Shown here in pieces: positions 23,065 to 32,200 of a stretch of DNA of 36,493 nucleotides (positions within the stretch are counted from its first letter, which is position 1; the number at the start of each line of letters is the position of its first letter). Where the stretch lies: contig JBELMP010000010.1 of the NCBI GenBank assembly GCA_042095695.1, forward strand, positions 1 through 36,493. The letters run 5' to 3'. The translations under genes and the position numbers were made by a program. Source of the stretch: Maricaulis sp042095695. GTDB taxonomy: Bacteria > Pseudomonadota > Alphaproteobacteria > Caulobacterales > Maricaulaceae. The notes under the pieces were generated by a model. It had not been told where the DNA came from, ran no database searches, and saw only the letters and a list, made by a program, of their open reading frames with translations.

Positions 23065-25302
23065 ATGCGTGTGCCGTACGAGTCAGTGGAGGGGGAAAAC
23101 GAGGATCTGATTGATATCCTCGGTATCCTCAACATCATCCGACGCAGGGTCGTAACCCTGCTCGCGGTGTCCACGCTCGTATTTGCAGGCGCAATTCTTT
23201 TTACCGTCCAGGCCACCCCCCTTTACACCGCGACGACCAAGGTCGCGCTTGAACTCCAGCGGGCGCAAATTGTCGACTTTGACGCCGTCCTGACCGGGGC
23301 GCCGCCAGACTCCGCCGCTGTCGATACAGAAGTCGAAGTGTTGCGCAGCCGGGCCCTGGCTGGCGCTGTCGTGGACGAGCTTGGCCTCATGGGTGTGGCG
23401 GAGTTCAATCCCGCATTGCGTGATCCGGGGAGTATGGACCGCATCCTGCGTCTGGTCAGCGATACGATCGATAACCTGCTGCCCGCCCAGCCTGTCGCGG
23501 CGGCCGATGAAGCCGGCTCGGACATGGATCGGGAGATTGCACGGGACCGGGTTGTTGCTACCCTGCTGAGCCGTTTGCGCATCGAGCGCCGCGGTGTGTC
23601 CTACCTGATCGATGTCAGCATCACATCCGAGTCGCCGCGTCTCGCCCGTGAGATCGCCAATACCTATGCCGAGCAGTATCTGATTGCGCAGCTTGAAGAG
23701 AAATTCGCCGCGACCCAGCGTGCCAATGAATGGCTCAATGAGCGGGTCGAGACCCTGCGTGAAGAGGTGCGGGTCAAGGAAGCGGCTGTCGCCGAGTTCC
23801 GTGAGCAAAACGGTCTGCTTGATGCCCAGGGCGCAACTCTGACCGAGCAGCAGATCTCAGACGTCAATGCCCAGCTCGTGCTGCAGCGTGCCGCATTGGC
23901 AGAGGCCGAGGCGCGTTTGCGCTCAGTGCGGCGGCAGGTGGCGCAGGGCGCCAGTGCGGAGTCAATTTCCGAAGTCCTGTCGTCTGATACAATCCGGGAT
24001 CTCCGGCTGCAGCAGGCCGACGCCAATCGCCGCCAGTCAGAGCTTGGCACGCGTTACGGACCGCGCCATCCCCAGATAATTACCATCCAGCAGGAGCTCG
24101 CTGATCTTGAGCGCCAGGTCGGCGCGGAGATTGACCGTATTGTTGCCGGTCTGGCGAGCGAGGTCGAAGTTGCGCGAGGGCGCGTCTTCTCTCTGGACCG
24201 CAGCTTGGGCCAGTTGCGCAATGAGCTGGGAAATAATTATGCGTCCGTGGTGCGCCTGCGCGAGCTCGAGCGGGAAGCCGAAGCCAGCCGTGTGCTCTTT
24301 CAGTCCATCCTCGCGCGTTTCCAGCAGACGTCGGAGCAGGAGTCTCTGGCACAGAGTGACTCGCGTATCGTCTCCTATGCGGCGCTGCCGCTCTCGCCGA
24401 GCGCGCCGAATGCGAAGCTGAATCTGGCGCTGGGTGCGATCCTCGCAATTGGCTCGGGACTGATGGTGATTTTCGCCATGGAGATGATGGTGTCGGTCCT
24501 GTTCCGGGACCGGGACGTGGAAACCAAGCTCAACATGTCGCACATCTCTTCGGTGCCGCAATTGAAGCTGAATCTGATTTCGCGTGTGGCATCCGGAGCG
24601 AGCACGCCCGGGCAATATGTCGTCAAGCGCCCGCTCTCCGGTTTCGCTGAAAGCATTCGCTCGATCCGCTCGACGATCAATATCGCGGCCAAGGATGGCC
24701 CGGCGCAGGTCGTGGCCGTCACGTCTGCCCTGCCCGGCGAAGGCAAGACAACGATTTCTGTCTGTCTGGGCCGGATAGCCGCCATGGCAGACAGCCGGGT
24801 GCTGGTGATCGATTGCGATATTCGTCGCCGCCGCCTCTCCCACGCGCTTGCGGGCAGTGCCGCGCAGGGCTGGATGGAGCTGATCGAGGGGCGCACAGAA
24901 CTCAAGTCCGCACGTATTCGTGACAGTAAGACCAATCTGGATGTCCTGCCGGTTGGACGTAGCCGCACAACGACCCGTGATATTTTCGGCACCCAGGCCT
25001 TCACGGATTTGATCGAAACGCTGCGGTCTGATTATGATCTAATCATCCTGGACTGCCCGCCAGTCCTGGCCGTGGCGGAAGCGATGGAAATCGCTAGCCG
25101 TGCGGATGCGGTGATCTTCAACGCGCTATGGGGCAAGACCCGTATCGCGGTTATTCGAAATGCGCTGAATATCTTGTCACGCGCTCGCGCCAATGTCCTG
25201 GGCGTGGTTCTCAATAATGTGAATTTGCGTAAACAGGCCCGTTATGGCGACGGCGATTACGGGTCCTATTACAACGCGTACAAAAAATACTACGCCGAAT
25301 GA
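23065..25302 (+). CDS. Wzc-type polysaccharide co-polymerase and tyrosine autokinase
   Basis: This 745-residue protein is an inner-membrane chain-length regulator fused to a bacterial tyrosine kinase. I start at ATG 23065 (MRVPYESVEGENEDLIDILG); GTG 23053 is an alternative. The first membrane helix is at about residues 30-50, a long periplasmic coiled-coil region follows (residues 200-420), and the second helix is at about 451-475. The cytosolic kinase has Walker A SALPGEGKTT (about 553), Walker A' VLVIDCDIRRRRL (about 580) and Walker B LIILDCPP (about 660). The last 19 residues hold seven tyrosines (YGDGDYGSYYNAYKKYYAE), the autophosphorylation cluster. It would control Wzy-driven chain length and contact the export complex. 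No Wzb-type tyrosine phosphatase is visible in the locus. Confidence 0.95.
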   Translation: MRVPYESVEGENEDLIDILGILNIIRRRVVTLLAVSTLVFAGAILFTVQATPLYTATTKVALELQRAQIVDFDAVLTGAPPDSAAVDTEVEVLRSRALAGAVVDELGLMGVAEFNPALRDPGSMDRILRLVSDTIDNLLPAQPVAAADEAGSDMDREIARDRVVATLLSRLRIERRGVSYLIDVSITSESPRLAREIANTYAEQYLIAQLEEKFAATQRANEWLNERVETLREEVRVKEAAVAEFREQNGLLDAQGATLTEQQISDVNAQLVLQRAALAEAEARLRSVRRQVAQGASAESISEVLSSDTIRDLRLQQADANRRQSELGTRYGPRHPQIITIQQELADLERQVGAEIDRIVAGLASEVEVARGRVFSLDRSLGQLRNELGNNYASVVRLRELEREAEASRVLFQSILARFQQTSEQESLAQSDSRIVSYAALPLSPSAPNAKLNLALGAILAIGSGLMVIFAMEMMVSVLFRDRDVETKLNMSHISSVPQLKLNLISRVASGASTPGQYVVKRPLSGFAESIRSIRSTINIAAKDGPAQVVAVTSALPGEGKTTISVCLGRIAAMADSRVLVIDCDIRRRRLSHALAGSAAQGWMELIEGRTELKSARIRDSKTNLDVLPVGRSRTTTRDIFGTQAFTDLIETLRSDYDLIILDCPPVLAVAEAMEIASRADAVIFNALWGKTRIAVIRNALNILSRARANVLGVVLNNVNLRKQARYGDGDYGSYYNAYKKYYAE

Positions 25303-25348
25303 TGAGGGACGGTCCTCTCGCCCATGTGGTGGCGAAGACCAGATCAGG

Positions 25349-25364
25349 GCCGGGCAAGCCCGGC
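25349..25364 (+). promoter_or_regulatory. Intercistronic hairpin before the sugar transferase
   Basis: A 6-bp GC stem (GCCGGG/CCCGGC, loop CAAG) ends five bases before the AGGAGG ribosome site of the sugar transferase gene and may modulate its translation or mRNA processing. Confidence 0.35.
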
Positions 25365-25379
25365 GCATGAGGAGGTTCC

Positions 25380-26138
25380 GTGTTCGAAAACGGACATGAA
25401 CAAGCGCGATTCAACCGCGATGCGGGAACCGGCAAAGAGGACGGTTATGGTCTCGGCCTGCCGGCTCGGGACGTGGGTGCAATGCGTCCAGTCATCGTGC
25501 GACAGCCGGCGAGAAGCGTGGCGAAGCGATTGATCGACCTTGCAATCGGTATTCCGGCCTTGATCCTGGCTTTGCCAGTGATGGCCTGCATTGCCCTGGT
25601 CGTCTGGCTAACCGATGGCGGCGGTCCGATCTTTGTTCAGCGCCGCTATGGCAAGAATGGCAAGACTTTTCGCTTCTTTAAATTCCGTTCGATGCGCATT
25701 GATGCGGATCAGCGCCTCCAGGCCCTGATCGATATCAATCCTGAGGCGAAGGCGGAATGGGGCGTTCAGAGAAAGCTGCGACGGGATCCGCGCATTACCC
25801 GGTTTGGCGAATTCATTCGCACCTGGAGTCTCGGTGAGCTGCCGCAACTGATCAATATTATCCGGGGCGACATGTCGCTCGTCGGGCCGCGTCCCCTGGT
25901 GCAGCACGAAAATCCGGAATTGGATGACCGGACGCTCTATGGCGCAGACTTCCAGTATTATCTGATGGCTCGGCCAGGGCTTACGGGCCTTTGGCAAGTG
26001 AGTGGCCGTGCCAATACGCTGTTCTCTGATCGTGTCGGCATGGATATCGAATATGTCAGGACCTGGTCGATATCGGCCGATCTGCGCATCCTGGCCCAGA
26101 CGCTGCCCGTTGTTATACGCCGGACAGGCGCGCACTGA
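25380..26138 (+). CDS. Polyprenyl-phosphate sugar-1-phosphate transferase (initiating enzyme)
   Basis: This 252-residue protein starts at GTG 25380, with AGGAGG four bases upstream. After a 40-residue polar N-terminus there is one hydrophobic re-entrant segment (LIDLAIGIPALILALPVMAC, about residues 47-70). The conserved catalytic domain follows: PIFVQRRYGKNGKTFRFFKF, RSMR, DPRITRFGEFIRTWSLGELP, QLINIIRGDMSLVGPRP and ARPGLTGLWQVSGR. It transfers a sugar phosphate from a UDP-sugar to undecaprenyl phosphate, the first step of repeat-unit synthesis. It lacks the four N-terminal membrane helices of WbaP/WcaJ, so it is a small monotopic enzyme. It is the last gene of the plus arm and faces the autotransporter across a shared hairpin. 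Confidence 0.94.
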   Translation: MFENGHEQARFNRDAGTGKEDGYGLGLPARDVGAMRPVIVRQPARSVAKRLIDLAIGIPALILALPVMACIALVVWLTDGGGPIFVQRRYGKNGKTFRFFKFRSMRIDADQRLQALIDINPEAKAEWGVQRKLRRDPRITRFGEFIRTWSLGELPQLINIIRGDMSLVGPRPLVQHENPELDDRTLYGADFQYYLMARPGLTGLWQVSGRANTLFSDRVGMDIEYVRTWSISADLRILAQTLPVVIRRTGAH

Positions 26139-26163
26139 TCACCACGCATCCTGCTGAAACAAA

Positions 26164-26185
26164 ACGGGCGCCCGAAGGCGCCCGT
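26164..26185 (-). terminator. Strong intrinsic terminator for the autotransporter gene
   Basis: A perfect 9-bp stem ACGGGCGCC/GGCGCCCGT with a CGAA tetraloop is followed on the minus strand by TTTTGTTT. It lies 26 bp past the autotransporter stop codon. On the plus strand the same hairpin lies 25 bp past the sugar transferase stop, without a T-run, and may also act there. Confidence 0.85.
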
Positions 26186-26211
26186 CAATAATGGCCTGTC
26201 CTGCCACTGGC

Positions 26212-29200
26212 CTAGAAGCGCCAGCCCAGTTCAAATCCGGCCGACTGGGTCTCAGTTGTCTCGCCGAATTCGCCCTGATAGCCGATGGAGAAGCGAAGCC
26301 GGTCGCTATTGGCAACATCCAGTGCAGCACCGAAACGAACAATATCCTGGTCAATCTCGGTAATGATATCCGCCGGGATCACTCCGGCCGGGGCATCGCG
26401 GAAGCTGATCGGCAGACCGACATGATCCTGCTGGGTCACCCGTGTGCCCAGGGTAAGGGCCAGGCGAGTATAGCCGCCATCTTCAGCCTCGTTGAAATAG
26501 CCAAACTCCAGCTGCGGTGTCAGCGCGGTGACGAATTGCGTCTCGCCGTCCGAGCGCACGCCATTGCCTTCTGCGCCCAGCTCATACAGTCCGGCATGGA
26601 CAAGCGAGGTAACCGACAGCTCAGCGGACGGCAGGATGTAGAAATTGCTGTCCTCGAACTGATGACGGTGGCCCGCACGCAGACGCAGATCCAGATATCC
26701 CGCATCCGGGCTGGACTCGGCGAATACGCGTTCAAACAGGCGCATCTGGCGAACGGTCTCATACTTCATCCAGCCACCGCTGAGAGAGCCGCTGATAACG
26801 CTGCCTTCTTCCCAGTGGCGTTGCAGGGTCATGCCAAGCGTGACGCCTTCACCATCAGTATTGGCGCGGATGCCATCAATCTTGTGGATATTCACGGACT
26901 CCAGACCGATCGCCATGCCGATCCGCCACAGGTCATTCAGCGGACGCTGATGGCCGGCGCGCAGTGACATCGTATCCATTTGCGTACCGAAACGCTCGAA
27001 GCTGGCGTCCCGATCTGCAACGCCAGCATCGACACGCACGAAGCTGCATTCCTCGCCGAGATCGACCAGCGTTGCCCCGCCGCAACCGGTCAGATCGCTG
27101 CTGAAGCTCGCCGCCGTATTGAGCAGGCCTTGCAGCGGCGCAATATGCGGTTCGGGATTCAACTCGGTCATCAGGAAGTTGTAGAGCTCTTCATCCTGCA
27201 GATTGCCAAGCCAGGCAAGCAGGCGACCAGTGCCTTCTGCGCCTCCGACCTGAAGGTTGGAGTCCATATGGGCGCCCATTTCCCGCTCATTGCGGTTGAG
27301 CCCGTTCACACCACCGAAATCAGTATCGATGTTCAGCAGGACATCGCCGCCCCGCGTTGTGATCGAGAAATCGACGGCGAGCGTGTCGGTGATCTCAAGA
27401 CCATTATCGCTTGCTGTGCCGGTCTGCGAGGTAAAGAGCGGGATCGGAACGGCATCCGACAGCCAGACGAAGGTGGCATCACCCGTGCCGTCGACCATTG
27501 CATCGCCCGTCAGGGTGACAAGGTCATAATCATAGGGACCGTACGCGACATCAAAGACGAGATGGCCCGTGGCGGTCTGGGTGAAATTGCCGTCCAGCTG
27601 GACATCATTGATCACGCGGGAGCCGAACCAGATATTCGTTTCCGGCGTCGCCAGATGATCCAGATTATAATAGGTGTCGCCGGCCGCCAGATCGATCGGG
27701 ACAATCGTCGCCGACAGACCCATCAGGAAATCACCCGCATTGGTAAAGGTTGCCGAAGCGCCGGTCTCGGCCGCCGCGGTAAAGAGCGAGCTCGCGCGCG
27801 TGGCCGTCAGGGTGGGTGCATCAAAACTGACATCGCCAGCGGGTGCTGCATCCTGCGCGGCCAGCGCGCTGGCGGCTGGGCCGGCGGCGAGCGCAACCGG
27901 CTCAACCGGTGTCAATTCCGTTGCCTCGTCAGTCGCCTCGTCCGCAGCCTCTTCCGGAGCTTCGGAGACCGCGGTCTTGGCAGTAGAATCAGGGGTATCG
28001 CCCAGCGTGGCAATCGGCGTGTCGGAGCTTGCAATCGCTGTCGCAGATGCAAATTCCGGCGTTGCCGCATCCATTTCGGAGACCTGCGTTGCAGCTGGCT
28101 CCGCCAGCAGCACGTCAGAGAGAGGCACGACGCTCATATTTGCCGGTGCCGCATCATCTGAACCTGCAAGGGCAGCCGATGTTTCCGATACCGGTGTGCT
28201 GGGTTCAGAGGCCGGTGCAGCTGCCGCCGTCGTCTCAGACGGTGTAGCGGCTTCCGTCTCGGCAGAGCTCCCGGTCAGGCTTTGCGCGCTTGCCGGTGCC
28301 TGGGTGGCGATATTCTCGCTTTCTTGCCGCGCCGTCACCGATTGGACCATGGCCGGAGCCTGGCCGGCACTTGCATCATCGCGAAGATCGATGGTCGAAA
28401 AGGCGATGAAGGTCGCGCCCTGGTTATTATTGAAGCGGTTATCGCCCGAGCCGAGATCAAGATTGCCCGCGACAATCCCGTTATTATGGATTGTGTCATT
28501 GCCGGTTGTGGCTTCGATGGCCCAGGTGGAAACCGCAGACAGCGTGCCATTCGTGGTGAGGCTGTTATCCGCGCCCCCGTCGAAATAAACACCCCGGCCA
28601 ATCCCGCTGCCACCGCGGACAAAGCCTTCGATCAGACCAGTGATATTGCCACCGCCATCAGCGCCGACGCTTTGTGCGAAGACCGCCGTGGAGTCCGTAT
28701 TGGTCGTCCAGATATCACCACTGACCGCGAATTCGATCGTGCCACCCGCACCGGAGCCGCCAGCCGTGCCGGCGAAGACGCCGTCAATCCAGCCACCGCC
28801 ACCGCCGACCGATTGCAGAATGACACCATAAGTGCCTTCGCCTTCAGTGATTATGGATCCGTCCTGGGTGAAGCTGATCGCCCCGCCATCGCCGGAACCC
28901 TCTTCTGTCAGGAGGAAGTCAACACTTGCGGAATCGGTAAGAACGGCACCGCCTCCCCCGCCGATCGATTGCAGCATCACGCCGTGCGAGCGCGTGCCGG
29001 TTGTGCCGATCATGCCGGTATTGGACACGGTGACGTCGCCGCCATCGCCGCTGGCTCCATTCTGGCCACCTAGCGTGACGCCAGTGATGTCGGAACCGGT
29101 TGATTGTGCGTAGCCGCCACCGCCGCCGATGGACTGGGCGATCAGGCCGACCGAACGGTCTCCGAGCGTGTAGACGCCGCCGGTGAAGACACCTGTGACA

Positions 29201-32200
29201 TCGCCGCCGCCGAGGTCGGCACCGCCATTTGCGCCAAGCGAGAAGCGGGCGGCATGGAAGGTCTGGTCGACCGCATCGACATTGACGGTCGCGAAACCAC
29301 CGCCGCCGCCGACCGATTGCAGGATAGCCGCGGCAGAGAACGCGCCGGACGTCATGACGCTGCCACTCTGCGAGCGTGAGACGACACCTCCGGTCTCGGT
29401 CGCGCCATTCGTGCTGCCAAGATAGACGTCAACGGGGCCGAGATAGGCGCCTTCCGGAGCCGTCAGATCAATTGTACCGAGGCCGCCACCGCCGCCAATC
29501 GACTGCATGATCAAGCCGGGCGAATTCGTACCGGTGGTGAGCAGCGCGCCGTCATGGGCGCTTTCCATGAGGCCGCCATTATTATTGCTGCCGTCAATCC
29601 CGCCGAGATCAAGGCCGACATCGACCGGTGTCGGTGTCTCCGCCGAAAGGCTCTTCGCCTCGGCACTGGCTGTGTCCTCGGCCGAGATCGTCACCAGGTC
29701 GTCCTCGGTTACACCGATCGATGCGATGATGCTGACTTGGCCGCCACCGCCGCCAATGGACTGAACCAGGGATGCCGTCGAATTGTCACCGCCTGCCGAG
29801 AAACTCCCGGTCGTGTTGATGGTGACCAGGCCTGCATTCATGTCGCTGGAGTCTTCCGCGCCTGCTCGCGCCGCCAGCAGCGGATCAGCCGGGCTATCAT
29901 CACTATCCGGGGACAGGGAGCCATAAACCGGTATGGAGGGGTCGCCGGACAGGTCGGTAATACCTTCAAAGCTCAACTCGAGCGTCCCGCCTCCGCCATT
30001 AATGCTCTCCGCCTTGATCGCCTGCGAGCCATCGCCCAGCACGGTAATGTCACCGTAATGATTGACCGTGACCGCACCACCCGTGCCGCCAGAGCCGCCA
30101 CCGGTGGCTCCGATCAGGGCTGAGAGGGAGTTTGAGGTGACGAATGTGATCGGCTCGCCAGTCAAGGCAAAGCCCATATTGGCATTACCGCCACCGCCGC
30201 CGATGGACTGAGCCAGGATACCGTGTGCACCATCGCCGCGAGTGACGATTTCGCCGCTATTGGTAACCACGACATCGCCGCCATCGCCGCCATCGCCGCC
30301 ATCGCCGCCCGTGCCGCCAATCGCGATCAGCGGCGTGCCGCTGGTGGTGCCAACGGAGATATTGGCCGCAATCACCATGCCGCCATTACCGCCGCCACCG
30401 CCAATAGACTGGGCGAGTATGCCGTGAGCTCCATCACCGCTGGTATCGATCAGCCCGCCATTGGTGACTGCGACATCGCCGCCATCGCCGCCAATGCCGC
30501 CGGATCCGCCTAGATTAAGCCCGAACGTGCCCGCGCTCTCTGAGGCCACCTGGCCGCTGACCGAGATGATCGAGCTTCCATTGCCGCCACCGCCGCCGAG
30601 CGACTGGGCGAAAATCCCGTATGCGCCATCGCCTTCAGTTACGATCGTGCCGCTGTCGGCGACACCGTCCAGTGCCGAATTGACGACGTTCACCGCGCCG
30701 CCATCACCGCCGGTACCACCCAAGCCACCAAAGTTCAGATTGAGCGCCAGGCTATTGCTCTGGGAACCGGAAATGCCCAGTTCTGCATCCAGGATAACGC
30801 CACCATCGCCGCCACCGCCGCCGATGGAGTTGGCGCTGATGCCCGCGGCATCCGTGCCCAGCGTGACAATGGTTCCGGTATTGGTGACATCAACCGTGCC
30901 ACCATCGCCGCCGGTATCGCTGTCACCACCGATCTGGATGTCGAGCGACAAGCTATTGCTGCTGCTTGCCGCATTCCAGTTCATAATAGCGCCGCCATCG
31001 CCGCCACCGCCACCGATGGACTGGGCCCGTACGCCATAGGAGGTGTCGCCCGACGTCCCGATGAGACCTGTGTTCACAACGGAGACTGCACCGCCATCAT
31101 TACCGGTACCGCCGTCACCGCCGACGCTGAATGTCATCGCCAAGGACTGGCTGTCCTTGATATTGTCCGGGCCATCGACCGGCAGGCCGAGATTGAAGAC
31201 ATTGCCGCCGGTGCCGCCGCCGCCGCCGACAGATTGCGCCAAAATGCCGTCCGCGCGATCGCCAAAGGTGAGGAGCGTGCCTTCATGAAGCACATCAACC
31301 GCACCTGGCGTACCGCCTTCCCCACCTTCGCCGCCAACGGAGACGAAGAGGGAGAAAGTGTCCTGCGTGATGACGTTGAACACGGCTCCGCCGGCGCCGC
31401 CGGACCCGCCCACGGATTGGGCGTGGATGCCGATCGCGTCATCGCCTTCGGTCTGGATCAGGCTGTCCGCATCGGTCGCATTGACCGCGACATCGCCGGC
31501 GCTGCCGCCCACCGGGCCGTCCAGTCCCACCGCAACGCTGACACTACCGCTATTATCGCCCGAGGAGCCGCCAAGACCGATCGCCGTGGCGCTGGAAGCC
31601 CCGCCGCCACCGCCGACCGATTGCGCGAAAATACCCTTGGAATCAGATCCTGACGTTGAAATTACGCCTTCAAAATCAACGGTTACGTCGTCACCCGTGC
31701 CAGCGGCGCCGCCTTCGACGCCCAAGGTGATGTCGAGCGAATTGCTGGCGCCATAGCCCATGACGAAATCTGTGCCGGCGCTGCCGCCACCGCCACCGAC
31801 GGACTGTGCGAAGATGCCCAGGGAGTTATCGCCCTCGGTCACGATGGTGCCGATATGATCGACATAGACCGTGCTGGCGCTGCCGCCGCTGCCGGTTCCG
31901 CCGCCAATGGCGACATTCACAACATTTGCGTCCGAGGTCAGGCCCGTCGCGATATTATAGCTGGCGCTACCGCCACCGCCGCCGACCGATTGCGCAAAGA
32001 TCGCGGTGGAATCATCGCCGTCGGTTAGGACGTCGCCATTATGCAGCACGGTAACCGCATCGCCATCGCCGGCCGCGGCGCCCGAGCCACCGACCGCAAC
32101 ATTCGCTACGGCTGCATTATCCGTGTCACCGGCAGATGTCGTGACAACAATCGAGAAATTCATGCCGGCATTGCCGCCGCCACCGCCGATCGACTGGGCG

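Noticed and set aside
26980..28161. 393-codon plus-strand open frame opposite the autotransporter barrel and linker
   Set aside because: No recognisable protein features or start signals; it is explained by high GC and the codon bias of the autotransporter gene. The many Pro-rich plus-strand frames from 27.7 to 36.2 kb are likewise mirrors of Gly-rich codons.
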